A model generated the notes under the pieces. That model saw nothing but the letters and a program-made list of their open reading frames with translations, was not told where the DNA came from and made no database searches. The translations under genes were made by a program, and so were the position numbers. A stretch of DNA of 64,000 nucleotides, from positions 1 to 64,000 of the forward strand of contig NZ_FMZX01000014.1 in assembly GCF_900101615.1 (NCBI RefSeq). Reading direction: 5' to 3'. Shown here one piece after another: positions 36,192 through 44,791 of the stretch (position 1 is the stretch's first letter; every line of letters begins with the position of its first letter). This stretch comes from Belnapia rosea. GTDB taxonomy: Bacteria; Pseudomonadota; Alphaproteobacteria; Acetobacterales; Acetobacteraceae.

Positions 36192-37261
36192 ACGCCGTCA
36201 CCCCCACCGCACGCCGGCCGGTCAATGCCGTCACCCGCGAGGCGACGACCGACACCGTCCTCAGCCCGCGCTTCTACACCACCGATTTCGACGCCATGGA
36301 CCGCATTGATATCGGCAGCCTCCGCGCCGAGTGGGACGCGCTGATGGCGGAATTCCACGCCGACCCGAACAAGGGCCACTTCGTCCGCACCGAGGCCTTC
36401 GACGCGTTCAGGCTCGACGCCCTGCCGGAGCCGCTGCAGAAGGAGCTGGTGGAGTTCCTCGTCAGCTCCGTCACCGCCGAGTTCTCCGGCTGCGTGCTCT
36501 ATGCCGAGATCAGGAAGCGGGTGAAGAACCCCGACATGCGCGACCTCTTCGGCGTGATGAGCCGTGACGAGGCACGCCATGCCGGCTTCATCAACGACGC
36601 GCTGAAGGATATCGGCATCGGCGTCGATCTCGGCTTCCTGACCAAGGCGAAGAAGTACCACTACTTCCAGCCCAAGTTCATCTTCTACGCCACCTACCTG
36701 TCGGAGAAGATCGGCTACGCCCGCTACATCACCATCTTCCGCCAGTTCGAGCGGCATCCGGAGCTGCGCTTCCACCCGATCTTCCTGTGGTTCGAGAAGT
36801 GGTGCAACGACGAGTTCCGCCATGGCGAGGCCTTCGCCCTGCTGATGCGCGCCAACCCCAGGCTCCTCGAAGGCCGCAACAAGCTCTGGGTGAAGTTCTT
36901 CCAGCTCGCCGTCTATGCGACGATGTATGTGCGCGACCACGCCCGGCCCGAATTCCACAAGGCGCTCGGCATGACGCCGACCGAGTACGACCACGAGGTC
37001 TTCCGGACCTGCACCGCGATCTGCAGGCAGGTCTTCCCCGTGACGCTCGATACCGAGCACCCTGCGATGCGGCGCGGCCTCGACCGCCTGTACCGCATCA
37101 CCCGGCGCCAGGCCGCGGCCAAGGCGCGTGGCGGCCTGGTCGGCAAGCTGCAGCGCGCCGGGCTCGGCGCCGCGGCGGCGGCCACCTTCGCGCGGCTCTA
37201 CCTCCTCCCGGGCAGGCATGCGGCGCTGCCGGCACAGATCCGCATGACGCCCACCTGGTAG
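36188..37261 (+). CDS. acsF: aerobic Mg-protoporphyrin IX monomethyl ester cyclase
   Basis: 357 residues. Diiron, O2-dependent cyclase that forms ring E. The metal site is seen as [10 protein letters not shown] and [11 protein letters not shown] (two ExxH motifs), with further Glu in [11 protein letters not shown]. The N-terminus [16 protein letters not shown]-like pattern is typical. ATG 36188 overlaps the small upstream gene. No bchE is present in the window, so this is the only visible cyclase. Confidence 0.97.
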   Translation: MNAVTPTARRPVNAVTREATTDTVLSPRFYTTDFDAMDRIDIGSLRAEWDALMAEFHADPNKGHFVRTEAFDAFRLDALPEPLQKELVEFLVSSVTAEFSGCVLYAEIRKRVKNPDMRDLFGVMSRDEARHAGFINDALKDIGIGVDLGFLTKAKKYHYFQPKFIFYATYLSEKIGYARYITIFRQFERHPELRFHPIFLWFEKWCNDEFRHGEAFALLMRANPRLLEGRNKLWVKFFQLAVYATMYVRDHARPEFHKALGMTPTEYDHEVFRTCTAICRQVFPVTLDTEHPAMRRGLDRLYRITRRQAAAKARGGLVGKLQRAGLGAAAAATFARLYLLPGRHAALPAQIRMTPTW

Positions 37262-37276
37262 GAGAGCCATCGCGCC

Positions 37277-38101
37277 ATGGCCGATTACGGTCTGCCCGCC
37301 CTCTATGCACTGTTCGTCTGGTGGTTCAGCACCGGGGCGATCATCTGGCTGGACGGGCTGCCGCCACGGACCTATCGGCGCAGCATGCTGGGCGCGACGG
37401 CGATGCTGGCCGCGGCCTTCTGGGGCCTCGCCGCCAGCAGCGCCGATGCATCCCCGCTCGGCGCCTATGCCGCCTTCTCCTGCGGGCTGCTCGCCTGGGC
37501 CTGGCAGGAGATGGCCTTCCTCATGGGCTTCGCCACCGGCCCCCGCCGCCAGCCCTGCCCGGACGGCTGCGCCGGCTGGCCGCGCTTCCGCCTCGCCGTG
37601 CAGACCCTCCTCTACCATGAGCTGGCGATCCTCGCCGGTGCCATCGCCGTGCTGGCGCTTACCTGGGGCCAACCCAACCAGATCGGCGCCTGGACCTTCC
37701 TGCTGCTCTGGGGCATGCGGCAGAGCGCCAAGCTGAACGTCTTCCTCGGCGTCAGGAACCTCAACGAGCAATTCCTGCCGCCGCACCTCGCCTATCTCGG
37801 CAGCTTCTTCGCGCGCAAGCCGATGAACCTGCTTTTCCCGCTCTCGGTCACCGGCGGCACGCTGCTCTGCGCCTGGTTCTTCCACCGGGCGCTGGCCGGC
37901 GGGGCCAGCGACTTCGAGGCCGCCGGCTCTACCTTCCTCGGCGTGCTGGCCGCGCTCGCCATCCTCGAACACTGGTTCCTGGTGCTGCCGATCCCGGCCG
38001 AGGCGCTGTGGAGCTGGAGCATGAAGTCACGCCGCCCGGCCGCACCGGCCGTGGCGGAGGCGGTCCCGCCGCGCCTCCACGCGCTGCGTCCCGCCGCCTG
38101 A
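37277..38101 (+). CDS. puhE: PuhE membrane protein (DUF3623)
   Basis: 274 residues with about seven membrane helices. It has LLYHELAILAGAIAVLALTWGQPNQIG, WGMRQSAKLNVFLGVRNLNEQFLP and SFFARKPMNLLFPLSVT, the conserved PuhE blocks. Its function is unclear; in Rhodobacter the homologue modulates pigment levels. It lies between acsF and hemA, the common order in AcsF-containing clusters. Confidence 0.93.
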   Translation: MADYGLPALYALFVWWFSTGAIIWLDGLPPRTYRRSMLGATAMLAAAFWGLAASSADASPLGAYAAFSCGLLAWAWQEMAFLMGFATGPRRQPCPDGCAGWPRFRLAVQTLLYHELAILAGAIAVLALTWGQPNQIGAWTFLLLWGMRQSAKLNVFLGVRNLNEQFLPPHLAYLGSFFARKPMNLLFPLSVTGGTLLCAWFFHRALAGGASDFEAAGSTFLGVLAALAILEHWFLVLPIPAEALWSWSMKSRRPAAPAVAEAVPPRLHALRPAA

Positions 38102-38131
38102 AGCCACAAGCCCTGAAAGGGAGAGGGGACG

Positions 38132-39343
38132 ATGAACTACGAGGCGTTCTTCCGGAAGCAGATCGGCGCCCTCCACCGCGAAGGCCGCTACCGCGTCTTC
38201 GCCGACCTCGAACGCCAGGCCGGCGCCTTCCCCTATGCCACGCACCACCGCCCGCGCGGCCAGCAGCAGGTCACCGTCTGGTGCTCCAACGACTATCTCG
38301 GCATGGGCCAGCACCCGAAGGTGCTCGCCGCGATGCATGAGGCGCTCGACAAGTGCGGCGCCGGCGCCGGCGGCACGCGCAACATCGCCGGCACCAACCA
38401 CTACCACGTCATGCTGGAGCAGGAGCTCGCCGACCTCCACGGCACGGAGGCCGCGCTGCTCTTCAACAGCGGCTACATGTCGAACTGGGCGACGCTCTCG
38501 ACGCTCGCCTCGCGCATGCCCGGCTGCGTCATCGTCTCCGACGAGCTGAACCACGCCTCGATGATCGAGGGCATCCGCCACAGCCGCGCCGAGCGCCGCG
38601 TCTTCGCCCATAACGACCCGGCCGACCTCCGCCGCATCCTCGCCGAACTCGATCCCGAGACGCCGAAGCTCGTCGCCTTCGAGAGCGTCTACTCGATGGA
38701 TGGCGACATCGCCCCCATCGCCGAGCTCTGCGACATCGCCGAGGAATACGGCGCCATGACCTATATCGACGAGGTCCATGCCGTCGGCCTCTACGGCCGC
38801 CGCGGCGGCGGCGTCACCGAGCGCGACGGCGTCGCCCACCGCCTCACCGTCATCGAGGGCACGCTGGCGAAGGCCTTCGGCGTGGTCGGCGGCTACATCG
38901 CCGGCTCGGCGGCGATGTGCGACTTCGTCCGCTCCTACGCCTCCGGCTTCATCTTCACCACCTCCATGCCGCCCGCGGCGGCGGCCGGCGTCATCGCCAG
39001 CATCCGCCACCTGAAGGAGAGCAGCACCGAACGCGAGTTACTGCATGCGAACGCTTCACAACTTCGCGCCAAGCTCAACGCCGCCGGCGTGCCGCATCTC
39101 GACAACCCCAGCCATATCGTCCCGGTCATGGTGCGGGACCCGGTGGTGTGCAAGCAGATCAGCGACCTGCTGCTGGATCACTACGGGATCTACGTCCAGC
39201 CCATCAACTACCCGACCGTCCCGCGCGGGACGGAGCGGCTGCGCTTCACGCCCGGCCCGCTGCACAACGCGGCGGATATCGACCGCCTGGTCGCGGCGCT
39301 GTCCGAGATCTGGTCGCAGTTCAGCCTGCAGCGCGCCGCTTGA
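38132..39343 (+). CDS. hemA: 5-aminolevulinate synthase
   Basis: 403 residues, PLP enzyme condensing glycine and succinyl-CoA (Shemin pathway). It starts [55 protein letters not shown] and the PLP Lys in [18 protein letters not shown] are seen. An AAAGGGAGAGG ribosome site precedes the ATG. It feeds the tetrapyrrole pathway in the same transcript as bch genes. Confidence 0.97.
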   Translation: MNYEAFFRKQIGALHREGRYRVFADLERQAGAFPYATHHRPRGQQQVTVWCSNDYLGMGQHPKVLAAMHEALDKCGAGAGGTRNIAGTNHYHVMLEQELADLHGTEAALLFNSGYMSNWATLSTLASRMPGCVIVSDELNHASMIEGIRHSRAERRVFAHNDPADLRRILAELDPETPKLVAFESVYSMDGDIAPIAELCDIAEEYGAMTYIDEVHAVGLYGRRGGGVTERDGVAHRLTVIEGTLAKAFGVVGGYIAGSAAMCDFVRSYASGFIFTTSMPPAAAAGVIASIRHLKESSTERELLHANASQLRAKLNAAGVPHLDNPSHIVPVMVRDPVVCKQISDLLLDHYGIYVQPINYPTVPRGTERLRFTPGPLHNAADIDRLVAALSEIWSQFSLQRAA

Positions 39344-39442
39344 GAGTCGTTCGCATGGAACGGAATCCAGCCTTGCCCGGCTTGGCGAACCGGAATTCGG
39401 GCCCAAGCTCCAGATGCCGAGCAATCAAAGGAGGAAACCAAA

Positions 39443-39709
39443 GTGACGCACAATCGACGCAAGCCGCAGGCGCGCCGCGCCTTCCTGCAGCGGGCTGGCC
39501 TCCAGGCCGCGGGCCTCGTCACCCTGGTCACCGCTGCGGCGCGGGCCCAGGACAAGCTCGCGCCGGAGATGGTCATGTACCAGGACCAGCCCAAGGACGG
39601 GCAGAAGTGCAGCACCTGCCTGCATTTCCAGGCGCCCAACGCCTGCGCCATCGTCAGTGGCAATATCAGCCCGGAGGGCTGGTGCGCCGTCTGGGCCGCG
39701 AAGGGCTAG
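39443..39709 (+). CDS. hip: high-potential iron-sulfur protein (HiPIP), Tat-exported
   Basis: 88 residues. An N-terminal twin-Arg signal (ARRAFLQRAG) is followed by a hydrophobic stretch, with cleavage near ARAQ (residue 36). The mature part of about 53 residues carries four Cys (56, 59, 68, 81) in the HiPIP spacing (CSTC, NAC, GWC). It is probably a periplasmic electron carrier from the bc1 complex to PufC and the reaction centre. GTG start with a strong AAAGGAGG ribosome site. It sits between hemA and bchI, which supports a photosynthetic role. Confidence 0.9.
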   Translation: MTHNRRKPQARRAFLQRAGLQAAGLVTLVTAAARAQDKLAPEMVMYQDQPKDGQKCSTCLHFQAPNACAIVSGNISPEGWCAVWAAKG

Positions 39710-39764
39710 GCCGGGGCGCGGGCCGGCACAGGGATGCCGCCGTGCCAGCCGGAGACCGGCGGTC

Positions 39765-40787
39765 ATGACGGGGCGGCGCAGCTTCCCCTTCTCCGCCATC
39801 GTCGGCCAGGAGGAGATGAAGCTGGCGATCCTCGTCGCCGCCATCGATCCCGGCATCGGCGGCGTGCTGGTCTTCGGCGACCGCGGCACCGGCAAGTCGA
39901 CCGCCATCCGCGCCCTTGCCGCGCTGCTGCCCGAGATTCCCGTGGTCGAGGGTTGCCCCTATCGCTGCGATCCGGGCGATGAGCAGGCGCTCTGCACCGA
40001 ATGCCGCAGCCGCCGCCCGCTGCGGGCGGTCATGGCGCCCGTCCCCGTCGTCGACCTGCCGCTCGGTGCCACGGAGGACCGCGTGGTCGGCGCCCTCGAC
40101 ATCCAGCGGGCGCTCGCCGATGGCGTGAAGGCCTTCGAGCCAGGCCTGCTCGCCCGCGCCAACCGCGGCTTCCTCTATATCGACGAGGCCAATCTCCTTG
40201 AGGACCATCTCGTCGATCTGCTGCTCGATGTTGCCGCCTCCGGCGAGAATGTTGTGGAGCGCGAGGGCCTCTCCATCCGCCATCCCGCCCGCTTCGTGCT
40301 GGTCGGCAGCGGCAACCCGGAGGAGGGCGAGCTGCGCCCCCAGCTGCTGGACCGCTTCGGCCTCTCCGTCGAGGTGGCGACGCCGCGGGAACTCGCCAGC
40401 CGCATCGAGGTCATCCGCCGCCGTGACGCCTTCGAGCGGGACCCGGCCGGCTTCGCCGCCCACTGGTCCGGTGCGGAGGCGGCCCTGCGCGGCCGCATCC
40501 TCGCCGCGCGGCAGTGCCTGCCGGACATCGTCCTGCCCGATGCCGCGCTGGAGCGCGCCGCCCGGCTCTGCCTGGCGCTCGGCACCGATGGGCTGCGCGG
40601 CGAACTCACCCTGATCCGCGCCGCCAGGGCGCTCGCCGCATTCGAGGGTGAGGCCGAGGTGGGCGATGCCACCCTCCGCCGCGTCGCGCCGCCCGCGCTC
40701 CGCCACCGCCTGCGCCGCAACCCGCTGGACGACACCGTCTCCACCACCAGGGTCGAACGCGCCATCCAGGAACTGTTCGGCCCGTGA
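39765..40787 (+). CDS. bchI: magnesium chelatase ATPase subunit I
   Basis: 340 residues, AAA+ ring subunit. FPFSAIVGQEEMKLAIL opens the protein; Walker A is GDRGTGKSTAIR; Walker B is GFLYIDEANLL; GNPEEGELRPQLLDRFGL is the sensor region; a CDPG...CTECR insert follows Walker A. ATG 39765 follows GGAG by 10 nt. Its stop overlaps the bchD GTG. Confidence 0.97.
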   Translation: MTGRRSFPFSAIVGQEEMKLAILVAAIDPGIGGVLVFGDRGTGKSTAIRALAALLPEIPVVEGCPYRCDPGDEQALCTECRSRRPLRAVMAPVPVVDLPLGATEDRVVGALDIQRALADGVKAFEPGLLARANRGFLYIDEANLLEDHLVDLLLDVAASGENVVEREGLSIRHPARFVLVGSGNPEEGELRPQLLDRFGLSVEVATPRELASRIEVIRRRDAFERDPAGFAAHWSGAEAALRGRILAARQCLPDIVLPDAALERAARLCLALGTDGLRGELTLIRAARALAAFEGEAEVGDATLRRVAPPALRHRLRRNPLDDTVSTTRVERAIQELFGP

Positions 40788-42514
40788 CGGAGGGCATCAC
40801 GAACCCCTGGCCGAACCCCTGGGATGAGGCCATGCGGGCCGCGGCCATCCTGGCCGTGGATGCCGCCAGCATGGGCGGCGCCGCCCTCCGCGCCCCGCCC
40901 GGCCCGGTGCGGGACCGCTGGCTCGCCCTGATGCGCGGCCTGCTGCCCCCCGCTACCCCCTGGCGCCGCCTGCCGCCCGGCATCGCCGATTCCCGCCTGC
41001 TCGGCGGCCTCGACCTCGCCGCCACCCTGCAGGCCGGCCGCCCCATCGCCGAGCGCGGGCTGCTGGCCGAGGCCGATGGCGGCATCCTCCTGGCGGCCAT
41101 GGCCGAGCGCCTCACCCCGGGCATCGCCGCCCGCCTCGCTGCCGCGCTGGATGCGGGCGAGGTGGCCATCGAGCGCGACGGCCTCGCCCTCCGCACCCCC
41201 GCCCGCCTGGCGCTCATCGCTCTCGACGAGGGGCTGGAGGCCGAGGAGGCCCCGCCTGCCGCGCTGCTGGACCGGCTGGCCTTCCAGCTCGACCTCTCCG
41301 CCATCGCTCCCGCCGCCACCGGCGGGCCCGGCCCGACCGCCGGCCAGGTCATCGCCGCCCGCACCCTGCTGCCCGGCATTGCCGTCGGCCCGGATGTGCT
41401 GGAAGCCCTGTGCGCCACCGCCGCCGCCCTCGGCATCGCCAGCCTCCGCCCGCCCCTGCTGGCGCTCCATGTCGCCCGCGCCGCCGCCGCCCTGGCCGGG
41501 CGCGAGGCGGTGGCCGAGGAGGATGCCGCCCTCGCCGCGCGGCTGGTGCTCGGCCCCCGCGCCATCCAGGCGCCCGCCGAGCCCGCCGCCCCGCCCTCCG
41601 CGCCCCCGCCGCCCCCCGAGACGGCCGAGGATCAGCCCCCTCGGCCGGGTCCCGAGGCGCTGGAGGACATCCTCCTCGCCGCAGCCGAGGCGGCCATCCC
41701 CGCGGGGCTGCTCGACCAGCTCCGCCTCGCCCCGGCGCGCGCGCGCCTGCCCGGCAAGGCCGGCCTCCAGCGCCAGTCGCCGAAGCGCGGCCGCCCCATC
41801 GGCAGCCGCCCCGGGGAGCTGCGCGGCCATGCCCATCTCGCCCTGGTCGATACCCTCCGCGCCGCTGCCCCCTGGCAGCGCCTGCGGGCCAGGAGCGGGC
41901 CTGCCGGAGGGCGCCTCCGCATCGCCCGCGAGGATATCCGCATCCTCCGCTTCCAGCAGCGCTCGGAGACCGCGACCCTCTTCGTCGTCGATGCCTCCGG
42001 CTCCGCCGCCTTCCACCGCCTCGCGGAGGCCAAGGGCGCGGTCGAGCTGCTGCTGGCGGATTGCTACATCCGCCGGGACCGGGTCGCCCTGCTCGCCTTC
42101 CGCGGCACCGGCGCCGAGCTGCTGCTGCCGCCGACCAGCTCCCTGGTGCGTGCCAAACGCTGCCTGGCCGGCCTGCCCGGCGGCGGCGGCACCCCCATGG
42201 CCACCGCCCTCGACGAGGCGCTGGGCGTGGCGGACGCCATTCGCCGCCGCGGCCAGACCCCGCTGGTGGTGCTGCTGACCGATGGCCGCGCCAACATCGC
42301 CCGCGACGGCAAGCCCGGCCGCGACCGCGCCGCCGCCGAGGCACTGGAGGCCGCCCGCGCGCTGCAGGCCGCCCGCATCACCACCCTGCTGGTCGATACC
42401 TCGCCGCGCCCGCAGGAGGCCGGCCGCCAGCTTGCCGCCGCCATGGGCGCCCGCTACCTGCCGCTGCCTTATGCCGATGCGACCTCCATCTCCCGGGCGG
42501 TGAGGGCGGCATGA
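40784..42514 (+). CDS. bchD: magnesium chelatase subunit D
   Basis: 576 residues. A degenerate AAA+ domain (about 1-260), a Pro/Ala-rich acidic linker (about 265-300) and a C-terminal VWA domain from about 375, with the MIDAS-type VVDASGSAAFHR and LLTDGRANIARDG. It links BchI to BchH. The gene is intact, unlike the frameshifted bchD reported for the zinc-bacteriochlorophyll genus Acidiphilium. GTG start overlapping the bchI stop; stop overlaps the bchO ATG. Confidence 0.96.
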   Translation: MTEGITNPWPNPWDEAMRAAAILAVDAASMGGAALRAPPGPVRDRWLALMRGLLPPATPWRRLPPGIADSRLLGGLDLAATLQAGRPIAERGLLAEADGGILLAAMAERLTPGIAARLAAALDAGEVAIERDGLALRTPARLALIALDEGLEAEEAPPAALLDRLAFQLDLSAIAPAATGGPGPTAGQVIAARTLLPGIAVGPDVLEALCATAAALGIASLRPPLLALHVARAAAALAGREAVAEEDAALAARLVLGPRAIQAPAEPAAPPSAPPPPPETAEDQPPRPGPEALEDILLAAAEAAIPAGLLDQLRLAPARARLPGKAGLQRQSPKRGRPIGSRPGELRGHAHLALVDTLRAAAPWQRLRARSGPAGGRLRIAREDIRILRFQQRSETATLFVVDASGSAAFHRLAEAKGAVELLLADCYIRRDRVALLAFRGTGAELLLPPTSSLVRAKRCLAGLPGGGGTPMATALDEALGVADAIRRRGQTPLVVLLTDGRANIARDGKPGRDRAAAEALEAARALQAARITTLLVDTSPRPQEAGRQLAAAMGARYLPLPYADATSISRAVRAA

Positions 42515-43407
42515 GCGGCCGCCCGGACTGGTTGGTCGATGGCCGCGACTGGCCGAACCGCGCCGCCAGCCGCTTCGTGAAGGCGGCCGGCTTCCGCTGG
42601 CATGTCCAGGTGGCCGGGCAGGGGCCCGTGCTGCTGCTCGCCCATGGCACCGGCGCCGCCACCCATTCCTGGCGCGGCCTGCTGCCCCTGCTGGCGCGGC
42701 GCTTCACGGTCGTCGCCCCCGACCTTCCCGGCCATGGTTTCACCGAGATGCCCGCCGGCGCCCGCCTGTCCCTGCCCCTGATGGCCCGCGCCCTGACCGA
42801 GTTGACCGCCGCGCTCGGCCTGCCTGCCGCCCTGGTGGCCGGCCACTCCGCCGGCGCGGCCATCCTCGCCCGCATGACGCTCGATGGCGGCATCGCCCCG
42901 CGCGCCGTGATCGGCCTCAATGCCGCGTTGCTGCCCTTCGAGGGCTTCGCCGGCCAAGTCTTCTCCCCCGTCGCCCGGCTGCTCGCCGGCCTGCCGGTGG
43001 TGCCCTGGATCTTCGCCCGCCGCGCCGCCGAGCGCCGCGTGGTCGAGCGCCTGTTGCAGGACACCGGCTCCACCCTCGACCCGCAGGGGGTGGAATTCTA
43101 CGCCCGCCTGATCCGCCGCCCCCACCATGTCGCCGCCGCCCTCGGCATGATGGCGCATTGGGACCTGCACCCGCTGCTGCGCGACCTCCGCCGCCTGAAG
43201 CCGCCGCTAGTCCTGCTGGTCGGCGGCGCCGACCGCACCGTCCCGCCTGCGGATGCCAGGCGCCTGCGGGCCATCCTCCCCAACCTCCGTCTCGTCCCTC
43301 TCCCTGGCCTCGGCCATCTGGCGCATGAGGAACAGCCGGAGCGCGTCGCCACCCTCATCGCCGGCATCGCCGAGGAGCTGGGGCTCGCTTCCCTCGTCAG
43401 GGCGTGA
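42511..43407 (+). CDS. bchO: BchO alpha/beta hydrolase
   Basis: 298 residues. The start MSGRPDWLVDGRDWPNRAAS is typical of BchO. HGTGAATHSW carries the oxyanion-hole segment, VAGHSAGAA the nucleophile Ser, and GLGHLAHEEQPE the late His. It is thought to assist Mg chelation, but the reaction is unproven. ATGA overlap with bchD; GTGA overlap with the DUF3422 gene. Confidence 0.94.
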   Translation: MSGRPDWLVDGRDWPNRAASRFVKAAGFRWHVQVAGQGPVLLLAHGTGAATHSWRGLLPLLARRFTVVAPDLPGHGFTEMPAGARLSLPLMARALTELTAALGLPAALVAGHSAGAAILARMTLDGGIAPRAVIGLNAALLPFEGFAGQVFSPVARLLAGLPVVPWIFARRAAERRVVERLLQDTGSTLDPQGVEFYARLIRRPHHVAAALGMMAHWDLHPLLRDLRRLKPPLVLLVGGADRTVPPADARRLRAILPNLRLVPLPGLGHLAHEEQPERVATLIAGIAEELGLASLVRA

Positions 43408-44717
43408 TCCTCCCTCCCTCCCATCCCCAGCGCCTCGAACTCAATGACGAGGTGCATGCCCGCCCGCCCGAGGCGCTGGCCCCGGGGCTCCGCCTCAGCT
43501 ACCTCGCCCTGCTGGGCGACCCGGCCCATCGCGAGGCCTCCTGGGAGGCGGTCTGCGACCTCGCCCGTCGCTCCGCCGCTGCCCCGCCGCTGCCGGGTGC
43601 CAGCCATTTCAGCGCCGATCTGGGCCCCTTCCGGCTGAAATGGGAACGCCATACCGAGTTCAGCCGGTTCATGGTCATCACCCCCGGCGCCGATGCCGCG
43701 GACCCCTTCGCCAACCCCGCCCTTGCCGCCGTCCCGGCCGGCTGGGTGCAGGCGCTGCCCGGCCAGCTGCTGGTCGCGACGCATCTCGCCCTGCTCCCCG
43801 GGGGCGAGGGACCCCTCGACCCCGACACGCTCTCCAGCCGCCTCTTCGCCGGCAACAGCCTGGTCGGCGGCACGGTGAGCGGCGGCGCGGCGCGGGTCTT
43901 CACCGATTTCCGCATCCATGCCGGCGGCTTCGGCCGCATCCTGGTGCAGGACCACGGCACCACGCCGCGCCAGGCCGGGCGCCTGATCCAGCGGCTGCTC
44001 GAGATCGACACCTACCGCATGCTGGCCCTGCTCGCCCTGCCGCTCGCCCGCGAGCTTGGCCCCCACATCACCGCCAGCGAGCGGAAGCTCGCCGAGATCA
44101 CCGAAGCCCTGGTCACCGCGCGCAGCGCCGACGAGCCGGAACTGCTGGAACGCCTGACGCGCCTCGCCGCCGGGACCGAGAGCCGCGAGGCCCGCACCCT
44201 CTACCGCTTCAGCGCCGCGGAAGCCTATGACGCGCTGGTGCAGCGCCGCATCGCCGAGCTGCGCGAGGGGCGGATGGAGGGCATGCAGACCCTCCAGGAA
44301 TTCATGGAACGCCGGCTGGCCCCGGCGCTCAACACCTGCCGCGCCATGGCCGCGCGGCAGGATGCGCTGTCCCGCCGCGTCGCCCGTGCCACGCAACTGC
44401 TCTCGACGCGCGTCGACCTGACGCGCGAGCAGCAGAACCAGGTGGTTCTGGCGAATATGGACCGCCGCGCCCAGATGCAGTTGCGGCTGCAGGAAACGGT
44501 CGAGGGCCTCTCCGTCGCCGCCATCACCTACTACATCGTCGGCCTCGTCGCCTATGTGGCGAAGGGGCTCAAGGCCGGCGGGCTGCCCCTCGATGCCGAC
44601 CTCGTCACCGGCATCGCCATCCCCGTGGCCGCCATCGCCGTCGCCCTCGGCCTGCGCCAGCTGCGCCATGTCATCGCGCGGCGCGCGACGCCCTTCCCCC
44701 CACCGGCGGGACGGTAG
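43404..44717 (+). CDS. DUF3422-family membrane-anchored protein coupled to bchIDO
   Basis: 437 residues. N-terminal soluble domain starting LELNDEVHARPPEAL, the DUF3422 hallmark; a central helical region with SSRLFAGNSLVGG and HGTTPRQAGRLIQRLLEIDTYRM; two C-terminal membrane helices (about 372-392 and 400-425) bracketed by VDLTREQQNQVVL. The family is widespread and of unknown function. Here the GTG start overlaps the bchO stop, so it is translated with the Mg-chelatase operon. A role in pigment delivery or membrane scaffolding is conjecture. Confidence 0.88.
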   Translation: MILPPSHPQRLELNDEVHARPPEALAPGLRLSYLALLGDPAHREASWEAVCDLARRSAAAPPLPGASHFSADLGPFRLKWERHTEFSRFMVITPGADAADPFANPALAAVPAGWVQALPGQLLVATHLALLPGGEGPLDPDTLSSRLFAGNSLVGGTVSGGAARVFTDFRIHAGGFGRILVQDHGTTPRQAGRLIQRLLEIDTYRMLALLALPLARELGPHITASERKLAEITEALVTARSADEPELLERLTRLAAGTESREARTLYRFSAAEAYDALVQRRIAELREGRMEGMQTLQEFMERRLAPALNTCRAMAARQDALSRRVARATQLLSTRVDLTREQQNQVVLANMDRRAQMQLRLQETVEGLSVAAITYYIVGLVAYVAKGLKAGGLPLDADLVTGIAIPVAAIAVALGLRQLRHVIARRATPFPPPAGR

Positions 44718-44763
44718 CGGCCAGCAATTCGTCGCCAGCGCCATTCTCCGCACTGGAGGTTTG

Positions 44764-44781
44764 TGTCAATTAAGTCTTACA
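44764..44781. promoter_or_regulatory. exact PpsR/CrtJ palindrome before crtI
   Basis: TGT (44764-44766), 12 bases, ACA (44779-44781) match the TGT-N12-ACA operator. The site ends 10 bp before the crtI ATG, in an A/T-rich patch of a 74-bp spacer. No second site at 8-bp spacing is seen. A clear -35/-10 pair could not be picked. Confidence 0.65.
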
Positions 44782-44791
44782 GTCGTGGACG

